A DNA stretch of 64,000 nt, taken from assembly GCA_016715115.1 (NCBI GenBank), contig JADKBM010000004.1:310001-374000 (forward strand), read 5' to 3'. Source of the DNA: Acidobacteriota bacterium (GTDB lineage Bacteria; Acidobacteriota; Blastocatellia; Pyrinomonadales; Pyrinomonadaceae). Shown here one piece after another: positions 8,925 through 17,356 of the stretch (position 1 is the stretch's first letter; each line of letters starts with the position of its first letter). Under the pieces are notes generated by a model. The model was not told where the DNA came from and searched no databases. It saw only the letters and a list, made by a program, of their open reading frames with translations. The translations under genes were made by a program, and so were the position numbers.

Positions 8925-10457
8925 CTACCACCAGGACGTGCTCTTTTTGCGCGTTCCCGATCCGCCGAGGAGGCTGCCGAGAACGCCGCGGACTAGCTGG
9001 CGGCCGACGTTGCTGCCGATGGAGCGCGCGGCGCTCTTTGCAAACGCGCCGAAGGTCGAATCAGTCCGGCTTGATCCACCTGCTGCCCGCTCTTCCCTGG
9101 CGTCTTCCTTGGCCTGTTTCTCGGCCGCTTCCTGCGCCGCGAGCGCTTCGGCTTCGGCCTGCTCGGCCGCCGCCGCCGCGTCGGTTCGCGCTTTGATGAG
9201 TTCGTGAGCGGATTCGCGGTCGACAACCTTTTCGTACTGGCCGGCGACGATCGAGTTCGAGATCAACTGTTGCCGCTGTTCCGGAGTGACCGGACCGATG
9301 TGGCTGTGCGGCGGGATGACGAAAGCGCGTTCGACCATCGACGGGGTGCCCTTTGCATCAAGAAATGAAACGAGCGCCTCGCCGACGCCGAGTTCGGTGA
9401 TCGCCGTCTCGACATCGATTTCCGGATTCTGCCGAAACGTCTCGGCCGCCGACCTGACCGCTTTCTGGTCGCGCGGCGTGAAGGCCCGAAGCGCGTGCTG
9501 GACGCGATTGCCGAGTTGCCCGAGGATCGTTTCGGGAATATCGATCGGGTTCTGGGTCACGAAATAAACGCCAACGCCTTTTGAACGGATCAGCCGAACG
9601 ACCTGTTCGATCTTTTCGACCAACGCCGTCGGCGTGTCGGCGAACAGGAGATGCGCCTCGTCGAAAAAGAACACGAGCTTCGGCTTTTCGAGATCGCCGG
9701 CTTCGGGCAGCATTTCGAACAATTCCGAAAGGAGCCAGAGCAGAAACGTCGAATAAAGCTTCGGCGAAAGAAAAAGCTTGTCGGCGGCGAGAACGTTGAC
9801 GACGCCCTTGCCGCTGATCGTCTGCATAAAGTCGTTGAGACTGACCGCCGGCTCGCCAAAGAACTTTTCGGCACCCTGGCTTTCGAGTTCGAGCAATCCA
9901 CGCTGGATCGCGCCGATGGTCGCCTTTGAAACGTTGCCGTATTCGGTCTGGAACTGATCGGCGTTCTCGCCAACCCATTGCAGCAGTGAGCGCAGATCTT
10001 TAAAATCGAGCAGCATCAGACCATTCGTGTCGGCGATCTTGAAACACATCGACAGCACCGCTTCCTGCGTGTCGTTCAGTTGAAGTATTCGCCCGAGGAG
10101 CAACGGCCCCATTTCCGATACGGTCGCGCGAAGCGGATGCCCCTGTTCGCCGAAAACGTCCCAGAGCGTTACGGGGCAATTCGCAAATTCGAAACCTTCT
10201 TTAAGCCCGAGAAGTGTCAAGCGATCATCGACCTTTGAATTCCCGCCGCCGCTTTGCGAAATGCCGGTCAGATCGCCCTTGATGTCGGCCATAAAGACCG
10301 GAACGCCGATCCGGCTGAACGCCTCGCCCATCCGTTGAAGTGTGATCGTCTTTCCGGTCCCGGTCGCACCGGTGATCAATCCGTGACGATTCGCCTTGTC
10401 CGGCAAAAGAAAACATTCCTTTGCATCCTTTTTAGCAACCAAAATGGGATCTGCCAT
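8925..10457 (-). CDS. HerA-like ATPase, DUF853 (YjgR) family
   Basis: This is an FtsK/HerA-superfamily P-loop ATPase of about 510 residues. Walker A is GLITGATGTGKTITLQ and Walker B is KLVFFFDEAHLLF; QNPIDIPETILGQLGNR follows, as is usual in the YjgR family. The C-terminus is an alanine/glutamate-rich coiled coil followed by a glycine-rich tail (GVLGSLLGGSGTRKK). The start at MADPILVAKK (10457) is preceded by a GAAGGAAA ribosome-binding site. The 46 codons that open upstream look like a repeat-derived extension. Cellular role is unknown. Confidence 0.88.
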   Translation of the reverse strand: MADPILVAKKDAKECFLLPDKANRHGLITGATGTGKTITLQRMGEAFSRIGVPVFMADIKGDLTGISQSGGGNSKVDDRLTLLGLKEGFEFANCPVTLWDVFGEQGHPLRATVSEMGPLLLGRILQLNDTQEAVLSMCFKIADTNGLMLLDFKDLRSLLQWVGENADQFQTEYGNVSKATIGAIQRGLLELESQGAEKFFGEPAVSLNDFMQTISGKGVVNVLAADKLFLSPKLYSTFLLWLLSELFEMLPEAGDLEKPKLVFFFDEAHLLFADTPTALVEKIEQVVRLIRSKGVGVYFVTQNPIDIPETILGQLGNRVQHALRAFTPRDQKAVRSAAETFRQNPEIDVETAITELGVGEALVSFLDAKGTPSMVERAFVIPPHSHIGPVTPEQRQQLISNSIVAGQYEKVVDRESAHELIKARTDAAAAAEQAEAEALAAQEAAEKQAKEDAREERAAGGSSRTDSTFGAFAKSAARSIGSNVGRQLVRGVLGSLLGGSGTRKKSTSWW

Positions 10458-10857
10458 ATATTTCCTTCGTAGATTTGAATTCGGGGACAATGCGCTTATA
10501 TTACAACAAACGATTTCGGATTGGGGAATTCGGAATTGGGATTTCGCATTATGATGGAAGTTTTTGATACTCAGGGCGATTGTTCGATCGGGCAAAACGT
10601 TGCGAACTTTGCGCGAAGAATTGGCTTCGGCCAGGGATTTCCCCGCGCGGAGATCGCCAAGATCGCAACGTCCAATCGGAACTGAAAAGTCATCAAATCA
10701 CAAGTCATTTGAGACTTCTATTCGAATTCGGGACGACTCCGCGACTTGGCAACTTCGCGAGACGACCCGAGCGGCGACAAATGATTTCGGTGAGTCGCAA
10801 ACCGGCTGAAGACATCGCACCGAAAACATTAGATTGGGCTGCAACGTAAATTGATTC
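10458..10857. other. Intergenic region between divergent genes
   Basis: This 400-bp gap separates the minus-strand HerA-like gene from the plus-strand NTF2-like gene. It contains a short GGAATTCGGAATTGGGATTTCG run near 10520-10550, which resembles the window's 7-bp repeats. No convincing gene, RNA or terminator is seen. Promoters for both genes must lie here but none stands out. Confidence 0.4.
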
Positions 10858-11391
10858 ATGAAGAAAATAATCTTGGCGACGCTGATTTCATTGGTTCTGA
10901 CGGGAACGACTATGGCACAGACAAAAGAAGCGAACCCGGCGGACGTCGGTTCGATCGACGCGATCATCAAAGCAGTTTACGACGTGATCTCGGGCGATGC
11001 CGGGGCCAAACGCGATTGGGATCGGTTTCAGACGCTGTTCTACAAGAATGCCCGCCTGATCCCATCGGGCAAGAACGCGACGACGGGCGCGGTCGGGGCC
11101 AATGCGATCTCTCCCGAAGACTACATCAAACGCGTCGAACCGATTTTTGCGAAAGACGGTTTCTACGAGCGCGAACTCGCCAGCCGCAGAGAAGTGTACG
11201 GCAACATCGCGCACGTGTTTTCGACTTACGAATCGTTCCGCAAGTCGGACGACAAGAAACCGTTTATGCGCGGGATCAACAGTTTTCAACTGCTCAACGA
11301 CGGCAAGCGCTGGTGGGTCCTCACGATCTACTGGCAAGGCGAAACGCCGGAAAACCCGATCCCGAAGAAGTACTTGAAATCGAAGCGGTAA
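10858..11391 (+). CDS. Secreted SnoaL/NTF2-like protein
   Basis: The protein has 177 residues with a signal peptide (MKKIILATLISLVLTGTTMAQ). The mature part has the cone-shaped NTF2/SnoaL pattern seen in DUF4440-like proteins: an N-terminal helix (DAIIKAVYDVISGDAGAKRDWDRFQTLF), a FYERELASRREVYGNIAHVFSTYES beta region and a closing WWVLTIYWQGETP. Such proteins often bind small ligands, but no catalytic residues can be assigned. It stands alone, upstream of the 50-bp repeat array. Confidence 0.65.
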   Translation: MKKIILATLISLVLTGTTMAQTKEANPADVGSIDAIIKAVYDVISGDAGAKRDWDRFQTLFYKNARLIPSGKNATTGAVGANAISPEDYIKRVEPIFAKDGFYERELASRREVYGNIAHVFSTYESFRKSDDKKPFMRGINSFQLLNDGKRWWVLTIYWQGETPENPIPKKYLKSKR

Positions 11392-11394
11392 GAA

Positions 11395-11646
11395 CGCCGT
11401 ATGAGTGACACGTTTACGCGTTACTTACGATTGGCGTACGCCAACGCCGTATGAGTGACGCGTTCACGCGTTACTTACGATCGGCGTACGCCAACGCCGT
11501 ATGAGGGACGCGTTTACGCGTTACTTACGATCGGCGTACGCCAACGCCGTACGAGTGACGCGTTCACGCGTTACTTACGCGATCGGCGTACGCCAACGCC
11601 GTATGAGTGACGCGTTCACGCGTTACTTACGATCGGCGTACGCCAA
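11395..11646. repeat. 50-bp tandem repeat, five copies
   Basis: Five head-to-tail copies of a unit of about 50 bp begin at 11395, 11445, 11495, 11545 and 11597; the fourth is 2 bp longer. Each unit contains a GGCGTACGCC palindrome (TTGGCGTACGCCAA in copy 1) and an ACGCGTTCACGCGTT segment. A degenerate sixth start follows at 11647. There are no spacers. The array fills the gap between the secreted NTF2-like gene and the ABA4-like gene. Confidence 0.9.
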
Positions 11647-11690
11647 CGCGGTCACGCCTGAAGGCGTAACTCGTACGGGGGGAGAAACTT

Positions 11691-12131
11691 ATGAAAGCAG
11701 ACCAGATATTTGCGGTCGTGAATATGATCGCGCTCGTCAGTTGGATTGTTTTGGCCGTGGCGCCGCGGTGGGTCGTGACGCGAAAGGTGCTGATCTCTGG
11801 AGCGATCCCATTGCTGTTGTCGGTCGCCTACGCGATCCTCATCGGCGCGTTTTTCGGTGCTGCCGAGGGCAATTTCGGGTCGCTCGCGGGCGTGATGAAG
11901 CTCTTCACGAACGAATGGGCGGTGCTTGCCGGTTGGATCCATTATCTCGCGTTTGACCTGTTTGTCGGCGTTTGGGAAGTAAACGATGCGCAATCGAAAG
12001 GGATCTCGCACTGGCTCGTAATTCCGTGTCTCTTTTTCACGTTCATGCTCGGGCCGATCGGATTTATGATGTATTTCGTAATGCGGATTCTCCTGCGTGA
12101 AGAGGTTCGCCGTGATCAGACGATATTTTGA
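11691..12131 (+). CDS. ABA4-like membrane protein (DUF4281)
   Basis: The protein has 146 residues and about four membrane segments (IFAVVNMIALVSWIVLAVAP; ISGAIPLLLSVAYAILIGAFF; WIHYLAFDLFVGVW; LVIPCLFFTFMLGPIGFMMYF). The pattern HYLAFDLFVGVWEV with LGPIGFMMY matches bacterial DUF4281 proteins, related to plant ABA4 of neoxanthin formation. A carotenoid or lipid function is only inferred. The GGGGGGAGAAACTT leader gives a strong ribosome-binding site. It overlaps the next gene, so the two are coupled. Confidence 0.75.
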   Translation: MKADQIFAVVNMIALVSWIVLAVAPRWVVTRKVLISGAIPLLLSVAYAILIGAFFGAAEGNFGSLAGVMKLFTNEWAVLAGWIHYLAFDLFVGVWEVNDAQSKGISHWLVIPCLFFTFMLGPIGFMMYFVMRILLREEVRRDQTIF

Positions 12132-12885
12132 CGATCATCCGACGCTGGTTTTGGCGGGCGTCTTCCTGATGGTGCTGTTCGCGGTTTTGGGCGTCGCGAT
12201 GATCTTCGATCAGACGCAGATCCTCGGCATCAACCGTTGGATCAAGCCGATGAAGTTCTTCGTTTCGGTCGCGATCTTATTATGGACGATCGCCGTGTTT
12301 TTTTATCATTTGCCCGGACGTGAACGGATGAAGCGTTTCGTCACGTGGTCGATGATCGTCATCTTCTTCGTCGAACTGATCGCGGTGTTGATGCAGGCGC
12401 TCCGCGGCGTGAAGTCGCATTTCAACATTTCAACGCCTTTTGACGGCGCGGTGTACGGTCTGATGGGAATCGCGATCGCCGGGAACACGCTGCTCGTCGC
12501 GTATCTTCTTTTCGTCTACCTGAAAAGCGACATTCCGCTGCCCGCGCCGATCGTTTTCGGGATGCGCCTCGGACTGCTCGTTTTTCTGCTCGGAAGCGTC
12601 CAGGGCGGTTTTATGTCTTCGCAGGCAGGTCACGCGGTTGGCGCGCCCGACGGTGGTCCCGGATTGCCGGTCGTGAATTGGTCGACGGCCGCGGGCGATC
12701 TGCGGGTCGCGCATTTCGTCGGACTCCACGCCCTGCAGGCGATCCCGATCGTCGCGCTTGTACTTAATAGTCTGCGTGTACGCAAGGCGTCACTGTTGAC
12801 CGGCGTTTTCGCACTCGCGTATTTTGCGTTGTTCAGCATTCTCTTCGCGCAGGCGCTTCGCGGATTCCCGATCTGGCATTCGTGA
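12112..12885 (+). CDS. Multi-pass membrane protein of unknown function
   Basis: The protein has about 257 residues with seven or more hydrophobic segments, for example LVLAGVFLMVLFAVLGVAMIF and MRLGLLVFLLGSVQGGF. A soluble loop carries SQAGHAVGAPDGGPGLPVVNWS, and RVAHFVGLHALQAIP holds two histidines inside a membrane segment that could bind haem or metal. I do not recognise a characterised family. GTG at 12112, with AGAGG before it, is preferred over GTG at 12097. It overlaps the ABA4-like gene by 20 nt and is probably its functional partner. Confidence 0.75.
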   Translation: MIRRYFDDHPTLVLAGVFLMVLFAVLGVAMIFDQTQILGINRWIKPMKFFVSVAILLWTIAVFFYHLPGRERMKRFVTWSMIVIFFVELIAVLMQALRGVKSHFNISTPFDGAVYGLMGIAIAGNTLLVAYLLFVYLKSDIPLPAPIVFGMRLGLLVFLLGSVQGGFMSSQAGHAVGAPDGGPGLPVVNWSTAAGDLRVAHFVGLHALQAIPIVALVLNSLRVRKASLLTGVFALAYFALFSILFAQALRGFPIWHS

Positions 12886-12965
12886 ATTTCGATTTGCGAT
12901 TTGCGATTTGCGATTTACTTGGAATCTGGAATCTTGGAATCTTGGAATCTGAAGTATTTGAACAG

Positions 12966-13090
12966 TTCCGCGTGTTACACACGCTCGTTGGAGTCGTTTT
13001 TGGTTGACACCACGTTCCGCTCCGCTTCACTTGGTGCCATCGTGCGTGCGTGTGCTCCGCACACTGAATCGATTTTCCCGACAGGCTTCC
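12966..13090. repeat. MITE-like repeat, copy 2 (partial), with flanking heptamers
   Basis: The segment shares CGTGTTACACACGC, CACGTTCCGCTCCGC and GTGTGCTCCGCACACTGAATC with copy 1 and ends with TTTTCCCGACAGGCTTCC, the same right end. The left inverted end is missing. It is bracketed by GATTTGC and GGAATCT runs (12891-12955 and 13088-13125). The whole gap 12886-13214 contains no gene. Confidence 0.6.
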
Positions 13091-13214
13091 GGAATCTTGG
13101 AATCTGGAATCTGGAATTTGAATTTCGGAATCGGCAGTCCCGCCTGTTAATCTGATCTTGAACCGACGAATACTGCTAATCCGAAATCACAAATCCCCAT
13201 TCCAAAATTAAGTC

Positions 13215-13667
13215 GTGGAACATTTCATCGAACGCAAACAGTTGATCGACCGGCCGCGCGCCGAGGTTTTCGACTTTTTCGCCGATGCCGGAAATCTCGA
13301 ACGGATCACGCCGCCGGAATTGAACTTTCATATCATCACGCCGCAACCGATCGACATCCGAAAGGGCGCGCTTATCGACTATCGTCTTAAACTTCGCGGG
13401 ATTCCGATCACCTGGAAGACCGAGATCACACAATGGAATCCGCCGTTCGATTTCGTCGATTCGGCGCTGAAGAGTCCATACAAACAGTGGATCCATCTTC
13501 ACACGTTCGAAGAGGACGAAAACGGCAAAACGATGATGACCGATCTCGTACGCTATCGGCTCCCGTTTGAACCGCTCGGCGACCTCGCCCATTTCCTCGT
13601 CCGCCGGGAACTTGAGAACATTTTCGACTTTCGATTCAAGGTGATTGCCGGAATCTTCGTCCGTTGA
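13215..13667 (+). CDS. SRPBCC-family ligand-binding protein
   Basis: This 150-residue protein starts with GTG (VEHFIERKQLIDRPRAEVFDFFADAGNLERITPPEL). The sequence matches the SRPBCC/START-like helix-grip fold of the type annotated as polyketide cyclase or ligand-binding protein (KGALIDYRLKLRGIPITWKTEI, then FVDSALKSPYKQWIHLHTF). Proteins of this group bind hydrophobic ligands and are often encoded beside sugar epimerases or carotenoid genes. No partner is obvious here and no strong ribosome-binding site is visible. Confidence 0.75.
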   Translation: MEHFIERKQLIDRPRAEVFDFFADAGNLERITPPELNFHIITPQPIDIRKGALIDYRLKLRGIPITWKTEITQWNPPFDFVDSALKSPYKQWIHLHTFEEDENGKTMMTDLVRYRLPFEPLGDLAHFLVRRELENIFDFRFKVIAGIFVR

Positions 13668-13778
13668 TCCCAACCGCACGAAGATCGGGACCATTTTTTG
13701 CCGGTCAAACGGATTGGAAGCGCGGATCCATCGCCAGCCTGCCCATTCAGATTCGACCAGAAATACAGAATCAAATTC

Positions 13779-13800
13779 GCAGATTCGTGTTAGAATCTGC
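13779..13800. promoter_or_regulatory. Inverted repeat upstream of secreted gene
   Basis: GCAGATTC and GAATCTGC form an 8-bp inverted repeat separated by 6 bp, and TAGAAT inside it resembles a -10 box. It lies 30 bp before the start of the next gene. It could be an operator overlapping the promoter, or chance. Confidence 0.3.
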
Positions 13801-13830
13801 AAAAAATAACCGATACCCGGGGGGAATACG

Positions 13831-14958
13831 ATGAAAACATTGATGACGGCGGCCTTGTCTGCACTTCTGTGCCTCAGCGCCTATAGCCAGAGCGTTGGCG
13901 AGGTGGTCGATTACAAATGCAATTGTTTTGGGCAGGTGTGGGTCAAGGCAACGGTCGAGGCCGTTAGTGGAAATTCGATCAAAGTCCGTTTCGGCAATCT
14001 CGACAATCAGGTTGCCACCGTCACCTTGGATTCCGGATTGATAAGGCTGCGCGCCAAGCCCGAGGACCCGCAAGTTGTAAATCTTCGCAAATCATTTGCC
14101 GAACAGGTTGCCCCTCGGTTTCACAGACCTATCGAGCAATTCGCACATTATTACGATTCGCAATTCCCGGCGGCGGGCACGCCGGTTCGTCCCGACGAAT
14201 GGAAAAAAGCGATGACCGACCTCGCCGAACTGGATTCCCTCTGCCGTGGCCAGTATCGGGGCGTCACCGATTTTCCGGGCGATTATGTCCGGCCCGGACG
14301 AATGGATTACCGTTTCTCGACGTGGTGCAAGATCGCCGCCAACCGGACGGCACTCGAACCGAAAGTGCGGGCCGGTGCGGCGAAGTCAATGGTCGGGATG
14401 GGCTACACCGAAGAAAATCTCAATTTCGGATTCAACGAGCCACAGAATCCGGTTCGAAAGGAAACGCAGCAACTAATCTGGGAACGAGCAAAATGGCGTG
14501 CCGAGAAAACTGCGTGGCTCAAGCCAAAATACGCTGAGTTCGGTGTCGGTGTTCCGCCGGACGCCTTTGACGATGTCGAGAAGCGGGCTGACGAACTACG
14601 CATGATCGTCGAACGCGATGCCCCGACTCGCTCCTGGACCCAACCGAAATTCAGGGACGCCGCTGTCGAGAACTTTATGAGGGCGAAGTTCGCCGCTGAA
14701 TATCCGGGTTCGACGGTTCTCAAGATCGGGCTCGATTACACGACTTGGGTCCAGCGCAAGAGTCTGGACTATGTCGGAAGCGATGAGACATTCAATTACT
14801 ACAAGGTCAGCTACAACTCATACAAACGCGGCTGGGTCTTGCTGAAGATCCCCAACCGTCCGTTTTGTCAGGCCCAGGAATGGGTCGTCGGCCGCAACGG
14901 GAAGGGACTTGTGGCGGTCGCCGTCGGCGGCAGCGGGACGTTTATGAAGTGCGAATGA
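13831..14958 (+). CDS. Secreted hypothetical protein
   Basis: The protein has 375 residues with a signal peptide (MKTLMTAALSALLCLSAYSQ). The N-terminal 50 residues form a small beta domain (VVDYKCNCFGQVWVKATVEAVSGNSIKVRFG) that resembles an SH3/agenet-like fold. The middle is helical and tryptophan-rich, and the C-terminal part is beta-rich (NYYKVSYNSYKRGWVLLKIPN...CQAQEWVVG). No enzyme motif is seen. A GGGGGAA ribosome-binding site precedes the ATG. The gene ends at a strong hairpin shared with the convergent neighbour. Confidence 0.7.
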   Translation: MKTLMTAALSALLCLSAYSQSVGEVVDYKCNCFGQVWVKATVEAVSGNSIKVRFGNLDNQVATVTLDSGLIRLRAKPEDPQVVNLRKSFAEQVAPRFHRPIEQFAHYYDSQFPAAGTPVRPDEWKKAMTDLAELDSLCRGQYRGVTDFPGDYVRPGRMDYRFSTWCKIAANRTALEPKVRAGAAKSMVGMGYTEENLNFGFNEPQNPVRKETQQLIWERAKWRAEKTAWLKPKYAEFGVGVPPDAFDDVEKRADELRMIVERDAPTRSWTQPKFRDAAVENFMRAKFAAEYPGSTVLKIGLDYTTWVQRKSLDYVGSDETFNYYKVSYNSYKRGWVLLKIPNRPFCQAQEWVVGRNGKGLVAVAVGGSGTFMKCE

Positions 14959-15060
14959 GATGAATTGGACGCCTGACCGCCTTCCGTTTCCGCAACTCAG
15001 AACCGAACGTTCTATCCAAACCAAGACGTACAAACGTTTCCGATACTGACCGGGTAAACG

Positions 15061-15097
15061 CGAAACGCCCCGGCTAGTCGCAAGCCGGGGCGTTTCG
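15061..15097. terminator. Bidirectional hairpin terminator
   Basis: CGAAACGCCCCGGCT and its exact reverse complement (15-bp arms) enclose a 7-nt loop between two convergent genes. TTTC follows in one direction and TTTCG in the other. It probably ends transcription from both sides. Confidence 0.75.
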
Positions 15098-15120
15098 GGA
15101 TCTGCGGCGCGGAACCCCGG

Positions 15121-15675
15121 TTATTTCGTCGTCGGGCTGACGAATGTAAAACTCTGCACCGCTCCGCCGATCAGTTCGGCGGAATTTGCGACCTTGCTGT
15201 TTGCCCGGCCGGAGATGACGACCGCGAACTTGCTCCAGGCGAGAACGATCACGAGCGTCTTCTCGCCGCCGATGGTCAACTGGTAAGCGGCTCCGCTATA
15301 GTTTCCGATCTTCGCATTCGTCTCGCCGAAAAACTTGACATCGGGATTTCCCGCCAACGATTCCTTGAATCCTTTGAGAAATGCCGCAAGATCTGTATCG
15401 GACTTGATCTCGGGATTATTCGGGTCGATCGTAACCTTAATGTTGCCCTCTTTGACCTCACATCGATATTCACGGCCATCCTCACCGTCCACAACTTCGA
15501 CACATCCTTCGGGAATCGCGATCTCAAATCCGTCCGCCTCCGAGGTGTAAACGTCGTCGCCGACATCGGCCAACGAAGGCAACTGAGCCGCCGCCGCGAC
15601 GGCAAACGCCATCGTCATAATCACAAACGAAATAATGTTGCTGATCTTCTTTGTCATAATTTGCTTCTTGGTCAT
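15121..15675 (-). CDS. Secreted hypothetical protein
   Basis: The protein has 184 residues with a signal peptide (ISNIISFVIMTMAFAVAAAAQ). The mature domain is acidic (LADVGDDVYTSEADGFEIAIPEGCVEVVDGEDG), with a cysteine pair about 15 residues apart that may form a disulfide. It continues with a beta/alpha region (GNYSGAAYQLTIGGEKTLVIVLAWSKFAVVISG). No known family is recognised. ATG at 15675 follows AAAAGGACT; a second ATG lies at 15657. Confidence 0.65.
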   Translation of the reverse strand: MTKKQIMTKKISNIISFVIMTMAFAVAAAAQLPSLADVGDDVYTSEADGFEIAIPEGCVEVVDGEDGREYRCEVKEGNIKVTIDPNNPEIKSDTDLAAFLKGFKESLAGNPDVKFFGETNAKIGNYSGAAYQLTIGGEKTLVIVLAWSKFAVVISGRANSKVANSAELIGGAVQSFTFVSPTTK

Positions 15676-15699
15676 AGTCCTTTTGGTTTTAGTTGATGA

Positions 15700-15727
15700 A
15701 TCGTAACTGAAATCGATCGATTGTCAA
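15700..15727 (-). promoter_or_regulatory. Predicted sigma-70 promoter
   Basis: On the minus strand TTGACA (15727-15722) and TACGAT (15705-15700) are separated by 16 bp. The site lies 24 bp before the start of the secreted protein at 15675, which fits a normal leader. Confidence 0.5.
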
Positions 15728-15822
15728 ACGATGCGCGACGAGCCGAAAGACGGGCGGCCAGAACCGCCGCCGTCGACCCGTCGATGCCTCGCGACTAAAT
15801 TCCCCGACTTATTTGTCGGCCA

Positions 15823-16815
15823 CTACGCGACGGTTCCGCCGCACGAAGAGCCCGATCCCGCCGTGCAGCCGAAACAATGGTCGGCGGTTCGGATCTGACG
15901 GTTCGCGAGTTTCTCACGGTCGAAATCAAAGATCGTCCGTGGGGATTCGATCCCGAGTTCGAGCATCTGATTGAAATCGCAGTCGAACAATCGTCCGTTC
16001 CAATCGACGCTGACAAGATTTCGGCACATCAAGCCCGCGATCGTCGCCGGATTGAACGCGTTGACGAGCTTGGCCATATAACCCGCCTCGTTCCCCGAGC
16101 GGCGCAGCCAGTCAAGAAACCGCGCGATCGGCATATTCGTGATCGTGAAGAGATTGTTGAATTCGATTCCGTGCCGCGATCTTAACTCGCGCTTGAAGTC
16201 GGCCTCGATCGCCGACTGCTCGGGCGGCAGGAACGCACCGACCGGGTTGTAGACGAGATTCAGAACGAGCCGTTCGTCCGAACCGTAGCCGACGCCGTTC
16301 AACCGTCGGATGGCATCGATCGACTTTTCGAACACTCCCGGGCCGCGCTGAGCGTCGGTCTCCGCCGATTGAAAATAAGGCAGGCTTGAAACGACTTCGA
16401 CACCGTTCGCTGCAAAGAATTCGGGCAGGTCCTGCTGACCCTCTTCGAAGATCACGGTCAGATTATGCCGGACGATGACGCGCGCGTCGGCCGCGCGCGC
16501 CGAGACTACGAAATGCCGAAAATCGGGAATCAACTCGGGAGCCCCGCCGGTGATGTCGAGCGTCGGAATCCGGAAGTCTCTCAGTACCCGAAGACATTCG
16601 TCCAGGACCGTCCGGGGCATTATTTCAGTTCGGGACGGCGAAGCGTCGACGTGACAATGCTTGCACGCCTGGTTGCAAAGCTTGCCGACGTTAACCTGAA
16701 GCGTGTCGATACGTTCGGCAACGAGAGGTCCGCCGAGCTTTTCGCCGAATCCCACGGAAGCCTTCGGAATCGCGGTCGAGCCATTGCGCGTTATTTGAAT
16801 TCCGGAGTCCAGCAT
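15823..16815 (-). CDS. arsS: Arsenosugar biosynthesis radical SAM protein ArsS
   Basis: This radical SAM protein has about 330 residues. The cluster motif is CNQACKHCH, preceded by TLQVNVGKL. The C-terminus is cysteine-rich (CFGCTAGSGSSCGG), which is the hallmark of this family; in some relatives the first Cys of CTAG is selenocysteine. ArsS transfers the 5'-deoxyadenosyl group to arsenic during arsenosugar synthesis. The reading frame also allows TTG at 16836. It lies 28-50 bp downstream of its AhpD-like partner and is probably cotranscribed with it. No arsenite methyltransferase (ArsM) is seen in the window. Confidence 0.9.
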   Translation of the reverse strand: MLDSGIQITRNGSTAIPKASVGFGEKLGGPLVAERIDTLQVNVGKLCNQACKHCHVDASPSRTEIMPRTVLDECLRVLRDFRIPTLDITGGAPELIPDFRHFVVSARAADARVIVRHNLTVIFEEGQQDLPEFFAANGVEVVSSLPYFQSAETDAQRGPGVFEKSIDAIRRLNGVGYGSDERLVLNLVYNPVGAFLPPEQSAIEADFKRELRSRHGIEFNNLFTITNMPIARFLDWLRRSGNEAGYMAKLVNAFNPATIAGLMCRNLVSVDWNGRLFDCDFNQMLELGIESPRTIFDFDREKLANRQIRTADHCFGCTAGSGSSCGGTVA

Positions 16816-16839
16816 TTCGATTTCAGCCTCGTACAAAGC

Positions 16840-16860
16840 GCCGCCTGAAGGCGGAACTCC
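16840..16860. repeat. Mini-hairpin repeat
   Basis: GCCGCCTGAAGGCGGAACTC is a CCGCC-TGAA-GGCGG hairpin with a conserved GAACTC tail. It lies between the AhpD-like gene and arsS. The same unit recurs at 17215-17235 and 43147-43167 (reverse orientation) and at 22382, 22423 and 22479. Confidence 0.75.
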
Positions 16861-16864
16861 GAAC

Positions 16865-17194
16865 CTACATACTCACCTTGTCGTGCGCGTTGTGCGACTG
16901 GATTCCGTGGACGAGACTCGCGCCGCCGCGGATTGCCGATGCAAGATGCATCGCCTCGGTCATCTGATCCATATTCGAACCGTTCTCAAGGCAGGAATTC
17001 GTGAACGCTTCGATGCAGTACGGACATTGAACCGTTACGGCGACCGCGAGGCCGATGAGCGCCTTTTCGCGTTTCGACAACGCGCCCTCTTCCTGACACG
17101 CCTGATACCAAGCGAGAAACTTCTCGAAAAGTTCCGGCTTGTGCTTCGCCATCTCGCCGAACCGTGCGAGATCTTCTTCGTTGTAATAATGCAT
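16865..17194 (-). CDS. Arsenosugar-associated AhpD-like peroxidase-family protein
   Basis: This 109-residue protein has the carboxymuconolactone decarboxylase/AhpD fold with the redox motif CPYC in VAVTVQCPYCIEAFTNSCLENG and the helix AMHLASAIRGGASLVHG. Members of this subfamily are encoded next to ArsS and are annotated as arsenosugar biosynthesis-associated peroxidase-like proteins. It is the first gene of the arsS operon. Its exact reaction is not established; a thiol-redox role is inferred from CxxC. Confidence 0.85.
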   Translation of the reverse strand: MHYYNEEDLARFGEMAKHKPELFEKFLAWYQACQEEGALSKREKALIGLAVAVTVQCPYCIEAFTNSCLENGSNMDQMTEAMHLASAIRGGASLVHGIQSHNAHDKVSM

Positions 17195-17214
17195 AAAAAC
17201 TCAAAACCAAATTC

Positions 17215-17235
17215 GGAGTTCCGCCTTCAGGCGGC
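17215..17235. repeat. Mini-hairpin repeat, reverse orientation
   Basis: GGAGTTCCGCCTTCAGGCGG is the reverse complement of the unit at 16840. Together the two copies bracket the AhpD-like gene in opposite orientations. This copy sits in the gap between the divergent arsenosugar genes. Confidence 0.75.
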
Positions 17236-17356
17236 ACTTTCGGTAAATCGAACCGGCGTTCGCTTGGGAAATCGCCGACTGAAAGCGAAACTCAGAACCG
17301 CATTTCTCAGCTTCTCGTTCCTTGAAAAGATTCCGTAAAGAGCTAAACTTATTCCA

